Shown: positions 8,350 through 17,732 of the stretch, in pieces
Position numbering within the stretch: position 1 is the stretch's first letter
Layout of the letters: each line of letters opens with the position of its first letter
Assembly (NCBI RefSeq): GCF_019431455.1
Contig: NZ_JAHYSR010000017.1
Location: 1 to 64,000, forward strand
DNA length: 64,000 bases
DNA from: Paracoccus bogoriensis
Lineage (GTDB): Bacteria; Pseudomonadota; Alphaproteobacteria; Rhodobacterales; Rhodobacteraceae
Direction of reading: 5' to 3'
The notes under the pieces: generated by a model
Databases searched by the model: none
Told to the model about the DNA's origin: nothing
What the model saw: the letters and a program-made list of their open reading frames with translations, nothing else
Position numbers and translations under genes: made by a program

Positions 8350-9680
8350 CCGCCCCGCGCCCGCGCGGCGCCGAAGGGCGCGGCACGCTTCTGGGCCTGA
8401 TGCGCGGCTTTCGCAGCGACCTTCTGACCGCCCTGCCCGAACGGCTTTACCGCGCCTGGATGGCCGAGTTCCGCAATCCGCTGATCCACAGCTTTTTCTG
8501 CAACGATCCCAATTTGTTGAAGGTCATTCTTCAGGAACGGCCCCAAGACTTCCCGAAGTCGAACCGGATGCGCGAGGGGCTGGCTCCGCTGTTGGGCAAC
8601 GGGGTCTTCATCTCGAATGGCGAGGATTGGGCGCATCAGCGGCGCATCATCGACCCGGCCTTCGAGGGCGGGCGCGTCCGGCACAGCTATGCGGCGATCC
8701 TGGACGCCGCCCGCGCCGCCGCCGCGCGCCTGCCCCAGGGCGCCGTCGATATCGAACCCCATGCGGCCCATGCGGCGGCGGATGTTATCTTTCGCAGCCT
8801 GTTCTCGATTCCGGTGGAAGATGACATCGCCGCCGAGGTCTTTGCCGCCTTTCGCGAGCATCAGGAGGCGCAACCGCTGGTCAATCTGGCCGCTTTGCTG
8901 CCCCTGCCGCGCTGGCTGCCCCGCCCCCATTCGCGCCGCACGCGACGGACGGCAGGGCGCATCAGGAGCCTGATCGCGCGGCTGGTCGCGGAACGCATGG
9001 CGGCGATCCGGGCGGGGACTGCGCCCGACGATCTGGCGACCAAGATCATGACGACCCCCGATCCGCAGACCGGTGCCTGCTTCACCGAGGCCGAGATGCT
9101 CGACCAGGTCGCGGTGCTGTTTCTGGCCGGGCACGAGACCAGTGCCTCGGTCCTGGCCTGGGCGCTCTGGCTTCTGGCCGAACATCCCGAATGGCAGGAC
9201 CGCGTCGCCGCCGAGGCCGCGCTGCTGGGCGAGGATTTCGCCTGCGTCTCGCGGCTGACGGCCAGCCGGGCGGTGTTCCGCGAGGCGCTGCGGCTTTATC
9301 CCGCCGTCGCCATGTTCGCGCGCGAAGCGACGCGGCCCGAACGCTTCCGCGACCGTGACGTGCCGAAGGGGGCCCAGCTGACCATCTCGCCCTGGCATCT
9401 GCACCGTCATCAGCGCCTGTGGGACAGGCCCGACGACTTCGACCCGGCGCGATGGGACAGCCCCGAGGGCAGGGCCAGCGCCCGGCAGGCCTATCTGCCC
9501 TTTTCCGCCGGTCCCCGCGCCTGCCCCGGCGCGGCCCTCGCCATGGTCGAGGGGCCGGTGATGCTGGCCGCGATCGCCGGAGCGCACCGGATGGAGGTCA
9601 CGGAAAACCGCCCCCGCCCCGTGGCGCGGCTGACGATCCGGGCCGCAGACGGGATCTGGCTGCGCCTGACCCCGCGCTAG
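8346..9680 (+). CDS. Cytochrome P450
   Basis: A 444-residue soluble P450. The haem-thiolate loop is FSAGPRACPG, with the ligand Cys at residue 393. The I-helix oxygen-activation motif is LFLAGHETSA, and the K-helix ExxR is EALR. The open frame runs upstream to 7329, but that part is the out-of-frame shadow of the hydrolase gene; the P450 begins at the ATG that overlaps that gene's TGA. Substrate cannot be predicted. Coupling to a membrane hydrolase gene hints at lipid or hydrophobic-substrate oxidation (inference). No ferredoxin or reductase gene is adjacent. Confidence 0.92.
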   Translation: MTAPRPRGAEGRGTLLGLMRGFRSDLLTALPERLYRAWMAEFRNPLIHSFFCNDPNLLKVILQERPQDFPKSNRMREGLAPLLGNGVFISNGEDWAHQRRIIDPAFEGGRVRHSYAAILDAARAAAARLPQGAVDIEPHAAHAAADVIFRSLFSIPVEDDIAAEVFAAFREHQEAQPLVNLAALLPLPRWLPRPHSRRTRRTAGRIRSLIARLVAERMAAIRAGTAPDDLATKIMTTPDPQTGACFTEAEMLDQVAVLFLAGHETSASVLAWALWLLAEHPEWQDRVAAEAALLGEDFACVSRLTASRAVFREALRLYPAVAMFAREATRPERFRDRDVPKGAQLTISPWHLHRHQRLWDRPDDFDPARWDSPEGRASARQAYLPFSAGPRACPGAALAMVEGPVMLAAIAGAHRMEVTENRPRPVARLTIRAADGIWLRLTPR

Positions 9681-9683
9681 AAC

Positions 9684-10781
9684 CTAACGGAACAGGATCA
9701 GCGAACCGGGCGACCAGGCAAGACGGGTCCGCGTGCCGACCTCCTGCACGTCGCGGCCAAAGACGTTACGCATCGAGATGCGGACCACCTTGCCCGCCCC
9801 GTCCAGCCGCAGATCGTAATAGGTCATGTCGCCGTAATAGACGACCTCGTCGATGACCGCCTCGGATTCACGCGGCTGGTTGTGGGTCTGGCCGGCCGTC
9901 AGCAGCGTCATCGTCTCGGGGCGGAAACCGATGCTGGGGCCATCATCATCGGGGCTGGCGCGGCTGATCTGGTCGGCGGGGATCCGGACCTGCCCGAGGC
10001 CCGCCACATCGACCAGCGCGCCTTGCGCGTCCTCGGACAGGATCGTCACCGGCAGGAAGTTCATCACGCCGATGAAATCCGCAACGCGGCGCGTGGCGGG
10101 GCGGGCATACAGCGCCTCGGGGCTGTCCATCTGCGCGATCTCGCCCTCGAACATCACGGCGATGCGGTCGGACATGACCAGCGCCTCTTCCTGGTCATGC
10201 GTCACCAGAACGAAGGTGATGCCGACCTGGCGTTGCAGTTTGATCAGCTCGACCTGCATCTGTTCGCGCATCTTGCGGTCCAGCGCGGACAGGGGTTCGT
10301 CCAGCAGCAGAACCTTGGGCTTGAGAATCAGCGCACGCGCCAGGGCAACCCGCTGGCGCTGCCCGCCCGACAGCGCATGTGCCGCGCGTGCCCCATAGCC
10401 GCGCAGGCCGACCATGGCCAGCGCCTCTTCGACCGCCGCCGCCTTTTCGGCCCTGGACCTCGGATCGCGGCGCAGGCCGAAGGCCACGTTCTCGGCAACC
10501 GTCAGATGCGGGAAGATGGCGTAGGACTGGAACACCATGTTTGTCGGCCGCCTGTTCGCAGGCACCTCGTCCATGCGGCGTTCGTCGATCAGGATGGCGC
10601 CGTCGCTGATCCCCTCGAACCCCGCGATGGTCCGCAGAAGCGTGGTCTTGCCACAGCCCGACGGCCCCAGAAGCGAGAAGAACTCGCCCGCGCGGATGGT
10701 CAGGTCGATCCCGCGCAGGGCGTGATATTCGCCGTAATATTTGTGCACGCCCTGGCATTGGATCATGGGCTTTTCGGTCAC
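9684..10781 (-). CDS. potA: Polyamine-type ABC transporter ATP-binding protein
   Basis: A 365-residue ATPase of the PotA/spermidine-putrescine family. Walker A is GPSGCGKTT, the signature [17 protein letters not shown], and Walker B VLLLDEPLSALD. The C-terminal TOBE-type regulatory region has FRPETMTLL. I chose the GTG at 10781, which overlaps the stop of the permease gene; an ATG at 10766 is the alternative. It is the last gene of the run and ends only 3 bases from the convergent P450 gene. Polyamine uptake is the family default, but without the binding protein the substrate stays open. Confidence 0.87.
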   Translation of the reverse strand: MTEKPMIQCQGVHKYYGEYHALRGIDLTIRAGEFFSLLGPSGCGKTTLLRTIAGFEGISDGAILIDERRMDEVPANRRPTNMVFQSYAIFPHLTVAENVAFGLRRDPRSRAEKAAAVEEALAMVGLRGYGARAAHALSGGQRQRVALARALILKPKVLLLDEPLSALDRKMREQMQVELIKLQRQVGITFVLVTHDQEEALVMSDRIAVMFEGEIAQMDSPEALYARPATRRVADFIGVMNFLPVTILSEDAQGALVDVAGLGQVRIPADQISRASPDDDGPSIGFRPETMTLLTAGQTHNQPRESEAVIDEVVYYGDMTYYDLRLDGAGKVVRISMRNVFGRDVQEVGTRTRLAWSPGSLILFR

Positions 10782-11593
10782 AGCAACCCTCCGGTGGGTT
10801 TGGCGCCGATACGGGCATTGCCCCGGCGGCGGAAATATTCGCCAAGCGCCAGCAGCACGATGGACAGGATCACCAGCACGGTGCCAAGCGCCATGATGAC
10901 CGGGATCGCGCGCGGAAAGCGCAGCTGGCTGAAGATGTAGGTGGGCAGCGTCGGCTCGTTCCCCGCCAGGAAGAAGGCGATGATGAACTCGTCCAGGCTG
11001 ATGGTGAAGCTGATCAAGAGCGCGCTGATGATGCCCGGCATGACCAGGGGCAGCGTGACCAGGCGGAAGGCGCCCCATTTCGTCTCGCCCAGATCATAGG
11101 CGGCCTCTTCAAGGCTGCGGTCCAGGCTGGAAAAGGCGGTGGACAGGACCGCGATCGCATAGGGCATGCAGATCAGCGTATGGCCGACGATCACCGTCAG
11201 GATCGACAGCTGCACCCCCAGGCCCAGCAGAACGACCAGCAGCGACATGGCGACGATGATCTCGGGCAGGACCATGGGCAGCATGATGAAGCCCATCAGG
11301 CCGCCCTTCAGCGGAAAGACATAGCGCGTCGAGGCGCGCGCCGCGAAGACGCCGAGGCAGGTCGCCAGGATCGAGGCCGAGACCGCGATGGTCAGCGAAT
11401 TCGACAGCGCGCGGCGCAGCGTGGCATTGCCCCACATCTGCGCGAACCAGTCGGTGGTGAAGCCCTGCAACGGAAAGGCGATCACCGTTCCCGAATTGAA
11501 GGCGAAGATCGGCAGAAGCAGGATCGGCGCGTAGAGAAACAGCAAATAGAGGATGACATAGGCCTGAAGGCCGCGCCCGGATGTCGCCTTCAT
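10778..11593 (-). CDS. potC: Polyamine-type ABC transporter permease, PotC-like
   Basis: A 271-residue inner-membrane permease. It begins with a hydrophobic helix (AYVILYLLFLYAPILLLPIFAF) and carries the EAA loop (EEAAYDLGETKWGAFRLVTLPLVMPGI) that docks the ATPase. Several further membrane helices are visible. It abuts the potB-like gene at 11593 and overlaps the potA-like gene by 4 bases, so the three form one transport complex. Confidence 0.87.
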   Translation of the reverse strand: MKATSGRGLQAYVILYLLFLYAPILLLPIFAFNSGTVIAFPLQGFTTDWFAQMWGNATLRRALSNSLTIAVSASILATCLGVFAARASTRYVFPLKGGLMGFIMLPMVLPEIIVAMSLLVVLLGLGVQLSILTVIVGHTLICMPYAIAVLSTAFSSLDRSLEEAAYDLGETKWGAFRLVTLPLVMPGIISALLISFTISLDEFIIAFFLAGNEPTLPTYIFSQLRFPRAIPVIMALGTVLVILSIVLLALGEYFRRRGNARIGAKPTGGLL

Positions 11594-12462
11594 CAGCGCC
11601 CTCTCAGGAATCGGCGGTTCAACGCCAGGAACAGCACGCTGACCAGCGCCACGATCACCATCGTCGTCACCGCCAGCGCCGAGCCGAGCGGCCGGTTGTC
11701 CAGCGCCAGCATCTGCACCTGGATGAGGTTTGCGATCATCGGGATCTTGCCGCCGCCGATCACTTCGGGGGTGACGTAATCACCGATGGTCGGGATGAAG
11801 ACGATCAGCGTCGCCGCGATCACCCCCGGCATGGCCAGGGGCAGCGTGACGCGCCAGAAGGTCATCAGGCGGCTCTCGCCCAGATCGCGCCCGGCCTCCA
11901 GCAGCGACCGGTCGATCTTTTCCAGCGCAATGAAAATCGGCAGGATCGCAAAGGGCGCGTAGGCATGGGCCAGCGTGATCACGATGGAATTGACGTTATA
12001 AAGGATGAAGGTCAGCGGCGCGTCGATGATGCCAAGCCCGGTCAGCGTCGTGTTGACCACGCCGTTGAAGCCCAGGATCACCTTCCACAAAAAGACCCGG
12101 ATCAGGTAGCTGGTCCAGAAGGGGATGGTGATCAGCAACAGCCACATCGCCTTGCGCTCCGGGCGGACATGGAAGCTGACGTAATAGGCAACCGGAAAGG
12201 CCAGAACGACCGTTACCAGCGTCACCATCGCCGCCACGCCAAGCGAGCGCAGCATCACGACCCGCACGATGGGATCGGTGAAGACCTGCGCGTAATTCCC
12301 AAGCGTCGGCTCGCGGATGATTTCCAGATAGCCGTCGGTCAGAAAGCTGGTCGCAAGAATGGTCAGCAGCGGCGCCGCAAGGATCAGCAGCGCGAACAGA
12401 AGCGGCGGAGAGATCAGCGCCAGCCCCGCCCGCCCCTCGGCATCAAGTCTGCGTCCGGCCAT
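11593..12462 (-). CDS. potB: Polyamine-type ABC transporter permease, PotB-like
   Basis: A 289-residue permease with a first helix ALISPPLLFALLILAAPLLTILATSFL. Its EAA loop reads EAGRDLGESRLMTFWRVTLPLAMPGVIA. I chose the ATG at 12462 because it overlaps the TGA of the upstream 31-aa ORF (TGATG) and gives the usual cytoplasmic leader. It partners the PotC- and PotA-like proteins. No PotD-type substrate-binding gene lies in this operon, so the binding protein must be encoded elsewhere. Confidence 0.85.
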   Translation of the reverse strand: MAGRRLDAEGRAGLALISPPLLFALLILAAPLLTILATSFLTDGYLEIIREPTLGNYAQVFTDPIVRVVMLRSLGVAAMVTLVTVVLAFPVAYYVSFHVRPERKAMWLLLITIPFWTSYLIRVFLWKVILGFNGVVNTTLTGLGIIDAPLTFILYNVNSIVITLAHAYAPFAILPIFIALEKIDRSLLEAGRDLGESRLMTFWRVTLPLAMPGVIAATLIVFIPTIGDYVTPEVIGGGKIPMIANLIQVQMLALDNRPLGSALAVTTMVIVALVSVLFLALNRRFLRGR

Positions 12463-12557
12463 CACTCCCCCGCCACAATCGCCGCCTGCGCGACCCCGTC
12501 CGCCAATTCCTTCCATAGCTCGGGCGGCAGGAAAAGAGCCTTTTTGCGCAGCCTCAT
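12462..12557 (-). CDS. Candidate 31-aa overlapping ORF (unknown)
   Basis: An ATG at 12557 overlaps the stop of the upstream squalene/phytoene-synthase-like gene (ATGA). The ORF ends at a TGA that overlaps the start of the potB-like gene (TGATG). It encodes 31 residues beginning [11 protein letters not shown] and ending AIVAGE, a basic N-terminus followed by a short amphipathic stretch. The perfect fit between two coupled genes suggests it is translated, either as a small protein or as a ribosome bridge. No family is recognised. Confidence 0.4.
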   Translation of the reverse strand: MRLRKKALFLPPELWKELADGVAQAAIVAGE

Positions 12558-13324
12558 CGCCACCAGCGTCCCGTCAGCGCCAGACGGGCCAGCGAGGCCC
12601 GGCGCTGAAAGGCCGAAATGGCGGGAACTTCGGCGAAGGCGTCGATACGCCCTGCCGCGATCTCGGACAGAAGGCGCGGCACGCGGGGGCCGGGATAAAG
12701 CGCCGCTGCCGCGCGTTTGGGCAGCTTGCGATGCATCCGGGCAGCCATGCGCAGCCCGTCACGGGCGGCCTCGGCCAGCAGGACCAGATCCTTCGGGTCC
12801 GGATCGGCCAGGCCCAGGCCCATCGGCTGAAGCTGCGGCAGCGCGCGCAGCCAGGCGGCAAGCCCCGCACCCCGTGCCTGCGCCGCCACGATCTCGCGCG
12901 TGCTTTCGGGCGCGCCAAGCCGTGAGGCTGCCGCCCAGACCAGCCCGCCCGCCGTGGCGTCGGCATAGGCGATCACTTCGTCGGGGCTGCCAAAGGGCTC
13001 GCGCGCACAATCGCGTCTGCGCGCCTCGGCCAGGGGCACCAGCGCGCCCGCGTCGGTGCCCCAGACCTCCCACAGGGGGGTCAGCACGTCATGCGGCGGC
13101 GGCGCGGTCCCGCGCCCCATCTCGGCCAGCCTATCAACCCACCATTGCAGCCGCATCTCGGCCAGTATCGGCTCGGCCGATTGAAAGGGCGCCCGCGCGA
13201 TCTCCAGGTTCAGCGCATAAAGCGTGACCAGGGCGGGCCGGTCCTGCGCATCGGCCACCAGAACCGCACCGAAGCGCGATGGGTCACGACTGCGCAGCGT
13301 CTCGGTGCAGGTGTCAAGGCTCAT
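12554..13324 (-). CDS. Squalene/phytoene synthase-fold protein (NDUFAF6-like)
   Basis: A 256-residue protein of the all-helical squalene/phytoene synthase superfamily ([11 protein letters not shown] and [11 protein letters not shown] regions). The Asp-rich DxxxD metal-binding motifs of true prenyl synthases are not evident, and no carotenoid genes are near. It therefore looks like the alphaproteobacterial homologue of the complex I assembly factor NDUFAF6, which has unknown biochemistry. The start ATG at 13324 overlaps the cysS stop; the frame upstream to 13390 lies inside cysS. Confidence 0.7.
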   Translation of the reverse strand: MSLDTCTETLRSRDPSRFGAVLVADAQDRPALVTLYALNLEIARAPFQSAEPILAEMRLQWWVDRLAEMGRGTAPPPHDVLTPLWEVWGTDAGALVPLAEARRRDCAREPFGSPDEVIAYADATAGGLVWAAASRLGAPESTREIVAAQARGAGLAAWLRALPQLQPMGLGLADPDPKDLVLLAEAARDGLRMAARMHRKLPKRAAAALYPGPRVPRLLSEIAAGRIDAFAEVPAISAFQRRASLARLALTGRWWR

Positions 13325-14757
13325 GTCAGCCCCAGCTCGCGGGCCAGAGCGTCCAGCGCCTTGGCGTCGAACCCGGCCGCCAATGCCCATTCGGAACCGG
13401 TGGCTGTATCCTTGACCTCGACCCCGGCGGCGGCAATGCCGTCACGGATCGCATCGGCGCGGGCGAAATCGCGGGCCTTGCGCGCCGCGGCGCGCGCCTC
13501 CAGCAGCGCCTCGATCCGCGCCGCCACCGCATTGTCGGCCTCGGCCCAACGGCCCATTTCGGGCAGAAGCAGCCCCAGCATCCGCGCCGAAACCAGCAGC
13601 CGTGCCGCATCGCCACGCGCCGCCAGTTCGTGCAACACCGCAAAGGCGCCCGCCGTGTTCAGGTCGTCGGCAAGCGCCTCGACCAGCGCGGGCGCCGGGC
13701 TTGTTGCGGGCTCGATGCCCGCAACAAGCCCTCGCCACCGCCGAAGCACGGCTTCGGCCTCGGCGGCCTTGGCTTCGGTCCAGTCCATCGGCTTGCGGTA
13801 ATGGGTGGACAGCATCACGAAGCGGATCACCTCGCCCGGCACGCCGCGATCCAGCAGGTCGCGGACGGTGAAGAAGTTGCCAAGCGACTTGGACATCTTC
13901 TTGCCCTCGACCTGCAACATCTCGTTATGCAGCCAGTAGCGGGCGAAGTCCTCGGTGGGATGGGCACAGCAGCTTTGCGCGATCTCGTTCTCGTGATGGG
14001 GGAATTGCAGGTCGATGCCCCCGCCATGGATGTCGAAGGACGGCCCCAGCAGCGCCGCCGACATGGCCGAGCATTCGATATGCCAGCCTGGGCGCCCCCG
14101 CCCCCAAGGCGAATCCCAACCCGGCAATTCGTCGTCCGAGGGCTTCCACAGGACGAAATCCATCGGGTCGCGCTTGAAGGGCGCGACCTCGACCCGCGCG
14201 CCCGCCATCATGTCATCGACCGACCGGCCCGACAGCTTGCCGTAATCGGGAAAGGATCGCACGTCGAACAGCACATGCCCCTCGGCCTCGTAGGCATGGC
14301 CGCGCGCGATCAGGTCCAGGTTCATCTGGATCATCTGCGCGATATAGGCCGTGGCACGAGGCTCGGCCAAGGGCGTCACCTTGCCCCGGATATGGGGGCG
14401 CATGGCGCCAAGCGCGTCCATGTCGGCGTGATACCAGGCGATGGTCTCTTCCGAACGCTCGGCCACCAGCGCCTCCAGCGACAGGGGCGAGCCCGCAGCC
14501 TTGCGGCGCTGCGCCTCGGCATTGATCTTGTCGTCCACGTCGGTGAAGTTGCGCACATAGGTCACGGCCTCGCGGCCATAGACGTGATGCAAGAGCCGCA
14601 CCAGCACATCGAAGACCAGGACCGGACGGGCATTGCCCAGATGCGCGCGGTCATAGACGGTCGGCCCGCAGAGATAAAGCCGCAGATTGGTCGGGTCGAT
14701 CGGCTGGAAATCCTCTTTCCGGCGCGTGCGGGTATTCGTCAGGCGGATCTGCACCAT
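13321..14757 (-). CDS. cysS: Cysteinyl-tRNA synthetase
   Basis: A 478-residue class I synthetase that charges tRNA-Cys. The N-terminal signature is [19 protein letters not shown] (HIGH variant HLGN). The KMSKS loop is KKMSKSLGN. Zinc ligands fit the Cys in LCGPTVYD, the Cys in WHIECSAM and the histidines in FPHHENE. Length is normal for the family. It heads the minus-strand run that continues into the NDUFAF6-like gene and the Pot transporter genes, each overlapping by a few bases. Confidence 0.96.
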   Translation of the reverse strand: MVQIRLTNTRTRRKEDFQPIDPTNLRLYLCGPTVYDRAHLGNARPVLVFDVLVRLLHHVYGREAVTYVRNFTDVDDKINAEAQRRKAAGSPLSLEALVAERSEETIAWYHADMDALGAMRPHIRGKVTPLAEPRATAYIAQMIQMNLDLIARGHAYEAEGHVLFDVRSFPDYGKLSGRSVDDMMAGARVEVAPFKRDPMDFVLWKPSDDELPGWDSPWGRGRPGWHIECSAMSAALLGPSFDIHGGGIDLQFPHHENEIAQSCCAHPTEDFARYWLHNEMLQVEGKKMSKSLGNFFTVRDLLDRGVPGEVIRFVMLSTHYRKPMDWTEAKAAEAEAVLRRWRGLVAGIEPATSPAPALVEALADDLNTAGAFAVLHELAARGDAARLLVSARMLGLLLPEMGRWAEADNAVAARIEALLEARAAARKARDFARADAIRDGIAAAGVEVKDTATGSEWALAAGFDAKALDALARELGLT

Positions 14758-14787
14758 CTGGAGCCTCTTGCGTCAGGTCGGGCAGGC

Positions 14788-16011
14788 TTAGCGCATCGTC
14801 CCGCCGCTTTCCACCCAGGCAATCAGGCGCGGCAGGCAATGGGCGCGCAGGTCATAGCCATCAAGGATCGTTCGCCGCGCGGCCTCGCGCAGGCTTTCGG
14901 CCCAAGGGTCGCCCGCAAGGCCCCGGGCCAGCGCTGCCGCCAGCCCTTCGCGGTCGAAGAACCCGACCAGATGCCCGTTCGCGCCGTCGCGGATCAGTTC
15001 GCGGACGGGTTCCGTATCCGAAGCCACGACATAGGCGCCCGCCGCCATCGCCTCGGTCAATGACCAGGACAGCACGAAAGGATAGGTCAGGTAACAATGC
15101 ACCCGCGCCACCTGCAACAGAGACAGGTAATCGGCGTATGGCACACGACCGAGAAAATGCAGGCGCGACAGGTCCAGACGCCCCTCAAGTTCAGCCAGCA
15201 TCCTGGCTTTCCAGCTTGGCGCATCGGCTGGCGGCGCACCATAGCTGACCCCTTCCCCGCCCACGATCACGACCTGCGCGCCGGGCCGGGCGGCCATCAC
15301 TTCGGGCAAGACCCGCATGAAGGCATGAAAGCCGCGATAAGGTTCAAGCGACCGCGAGACATAGGACAGCACCTCATCGCCCGCCGCCAATACCTGCCCC
15401 GAGGGCAGAGTCAGGCGGGCCTGCGGGTCTGGCCGCACGCGGTCGGTGTCGATCCCGTCATGGATCACGGTGATCTTGCCGCGCAATTCGGGCGGAAAGC
15501 TGTCGGCCTGATAGCGGGTCGGCGCAAGGGCGGCATCGGCCTGCACCATCGCCTGCACCAGATGGGCCGAACGCGCGACCGTCAGAAACCGCGTCTCATC
15601 GCGGTCGGGGCTGATCTCGGGGTCGAAACCCACGTCATGGCCGCGGGTGCGATACATCAGCTCGGCATAGAGCAACAGGCGCGCCTCGGGCCAGATCTCG
15701 CGCAAAAACAGCGTCTCGCCCCATCCGGGATGGCCGATGATGATATCGGGCGAGAAACCGTGCCGGTCGCGCAGCGCCCGCGCCCCGCGCGCCGCCATCA
15801 GCCCGCGTTCGGCATAGTCCGAATAGGTCCGGCCAAGCGCGCTGGCCCCGGCCACGGGCTCGGGCGCCTTGTAGCGCAGGGTCGTGACGGGGCTGGGGCG
15901 CCGGTTCTTTTCGTCGGTCAGCGCCAGAACTTCGTGGCCGCGCGCGGCCAGGGCCGGTGCCAGATGCGGGAACTGGCCGGGAAAGTTCTGGTGAACGAAC
16001 AGGATCCTCAT
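14788..16011 (-). CDS. Glycosyltransferase family 4 protein
   Basis: A 407-residue GT-B glycosyltransferase. The N-terminal acceptor domain starts [28 protein letters not shown], typical of the Glyco_trans_4_3 group. The C-terminal Glyco_transf_1 domain includes LSWSLTEAMAAGAYVVASDTEPVRELI, with the E-x7-E nucleotide-sugar motif. It likely acts at the cytoplasmic face in polysaccharide synthesis. Its start overlaps the stop of the yejF-like gene by 4 bases, an unusual partner for a glycosyltransferase. No other polysaccharide genes are in the window. Confidence 0.87.
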   Translation of the reverse strand: MRILFVHQNFPGQFPHLAPALAARGHEVLALTDEKNRRPSPVTTLRYKAPEPVAGASALGRTYSDYAERGLMAARGARALRDRHGFSPDIIIGHPGWGETLFLREIWPEARLLLYAELMYRTRGHDVGFDPEISPDRDETRFLTVARSAHLVQAMVQADAALAPTRYQADSFPPELRGKITVIHDGIDTDRVRPDPQARLTLPSGQVLAAGDEVLSYVSRSLEPYRGFHAFMRVLPEVMAARPGAQVVIVGGEGVSYGAPPADAPSWKARMLAELEGRLDLSRLHFLGRVPYADYLSLLQVARVHCYLTYPFVLSWSLTEAMAAGAYVVASDTEPVRELIRDGANGHLVGFFDREGLAAALARGLAGDPWAESLREAARRTILDGYDLRAHCLPRLIAWVESGGTMR

Positions 16012-17732
16012 TCCGCCGCGACGGGGAAGGCGGCCGCCAGAAGCGCGCGAGTGTAATCCTCGCGCGGGGAATCGTAGATCTGCGCGGTGTCGCCCTGCTC
16101 GACCACATCGCCGGCGCGCATGACCATGATCCTGTGCGACATGGCGCGCACCACGCGAAGATCGTGGCTGATGAACAGGAAGGCTAGCCCGTATTTGCGC
16201 TGAAGCCCGCGCAGAAGCTGCACGATCTGGACCTGCACCGTCATGTCCAGCGCGCTGGTCGGCTCGTCCAGCACCACGACCTTGGGGCGCAGGATCATCG
16301 CGCGGGCAATCGCGATGCGCTGGCGCTGGCCGCCGCTGAATTCATGCGGATAGCGGTGCATCAGATCGGGGTTCAACCCGACCTCGGCCATGATCTCGGC
16401 CACCATCTGGCGGCGGTCGCGGCCTGGTTCGACCCCATGCACGCCCAGGCCCTCGGCGATGATCTGTTCGACCGTCATGCGGGGCGACAGGCTGCCATAG
16501 GGATCCTGAAAGACGATCTGCATGTCGCGGCGCAGGCGGCGCAACCGCTTTCCGCCCCATCGCGAAATGTCCTGTCCCATGTAGAGGATCGGCCCTTGGC
16601 TTTCGATCAGCCGCATCACCGCCAGTGCCAGGGTGGTCTTGCCGCTGCCCGATTCGCCCACGATGCCAAGCGTCTCGCCCGCGCGCAGGGTCAGGCTGGC
16701 GGCATTCACGGCCTTGACGTGGCCCACAGTCCGACGCAGAAGCCCGCGCTGGATCGGAAACCAGACGCGCAGATCGCGCGTCTCGACGAGCACCGGCGCG
16801 TCAGCGGGGATCGGTTCGGCCAGGCCCTGCGGCGCGGCGGCCAGCAGCTTTTGCGTATAGGGGTGCTGGGGGTCGGCAAAGATCGACTTGACCGGGCCCT
16901 GTTCGACGATCTCGCCATCCTTCATCACGCAGACCCGGTCTGCGATGCGGCGCACGATGCCCAGATCATGGCTGATGAACAGCATCGACAGGCCCTCGGC
17001 CGCCTTGAGTTCCGCCAGAAGGTCCAGGATCTGCGCCTGGATGGTCACGTCCAGCGCGGTGGTCGGCTCGTCCGCGATCAGCAGTTGCGGGCCGTTCGCC
17101 AAGGCCATGGCGATCATCACGCGCTGGCGCTGCCCGCCCGACAACTGGTGCGGATAATCGGCCAGCCGCGTTTCCGGGTCGCGGATGCCCACGCGGGTCA
17201 GAAGCTGGACGATCCGCGCCCGCGCCGCGGCGCCGGTCAGGCCCTGATGCAGGGCCAGGCTTTCGGCCAGCTGCTTTTCCAGCGTGTGCAGCGGATTGAG
17301 CGAGGTCATCGGCTCTTGAAAGATGAAGCTGATGTCATTGCCCCGGATCTGGCGCAGCAGTTTTTCGGGCGCGCCCACCAATTCGCGGCCCGCATGTTTT
17401 ACCGATCCCTCGACCAGGGCCGAAGAGCCCAGAAGCTGCACCGTGGACAATGCCGTCACCGACTTGCCCGAGCCGGATTCGCCCACGATGGCGACCGTCT
17501 CGCCCCGCGCAATCTGGAAACTGACGCCGCGCACGACCCGATGAATACGCCCCTCGGAGCGAAAGCCGACGCGGAGATCGCGGACCGACAGAACCGCATC
17601 CGAGGCGGGCGCGGGCGTCGCTTGGGTCCGGGGCGCGCCGGGCATCGTGCCGCCATGGCGTTCCTCCAGCGGCAGAGGGGCGCCCTGGGGCGCGCCCGGA
17701 ACCGGATGCGGGCCAAGGGGGGGCTGGGTCAT
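16008..17732 (-). CDS. yejF: Oligopeptide ABC transporter, tandem ATPase (YejF)
   Basis: A 574-residue fusion of two ABC ATPase domains. The first has [29 protein letters not shown] and [12 protein letters not shown]. The second has [31 protein letters not shown] and [11 protein letters not shown]. Both carry the oligopeptide/nickel-type extension ([25 protein letters not shown]). It energises uptake through YejB and YejE. Both nucleotide sites look intact. It overlaps yejE by 4 bases. YejABEF systems import peptides, including microcin C-type compounds in enterics. Confidence 0.93.
   Translation of the reverse strand: MTQPPLGPHPVPGAPQGAPLPLEERHGGTMPGAPRTQATPAPASDAVLSVRDLRVGFRSEGRIHRVVRGVSFQIARGETVAIVGESGSGKSVTALSTVQLLGSSALVEGSVKHAGRELVGAPEKLLRQIRGNDISFIFQEPMTSLNPLHTLEKQLAESLALHQGLTGAAARARIVQLLTRVGIRDPETRLADYPHQLSGGQRQRVMIAMALANGPQLLIADEPTTALDVTIQAQILDLLAELKAAEGLSMLFISHDLGIVRRIADRVCVMKDGEIVEQGPVKSIFADPQHPYTQKLLAAAPQGLAEPIPADAPVLVETRDLRVWFPIQRGLLRRTVGHVKAVNAASLTLRAGETLGIVGESGSGKTTLALAVMRLIESQGPILYMGQDISRWGGKRLRRLRRDMQIVFQDPYGSLSPRMTVEQIIAEGLGVHGVEPGRDRRQMVAEIMAEVGLNPDLMHRYPHEFSGGQRQRIAIARAMILRPKVVVLDEPTSALDMTVQVQIVQLLRGLQRKYGLAFLFISHDLRVVRAMSHRIMVMRAGDVVEQGDTAQIYDSPREDYTRALLAAAFPVAAE

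Noticed and set aside
12554..13324. Carotenoid phytoene synthase (CrtB)
   Set aside because: No Asp-rich metal motifs and no crt genes nearby; linkage to cysS and overall length fit the NDUFAF6-like branch.
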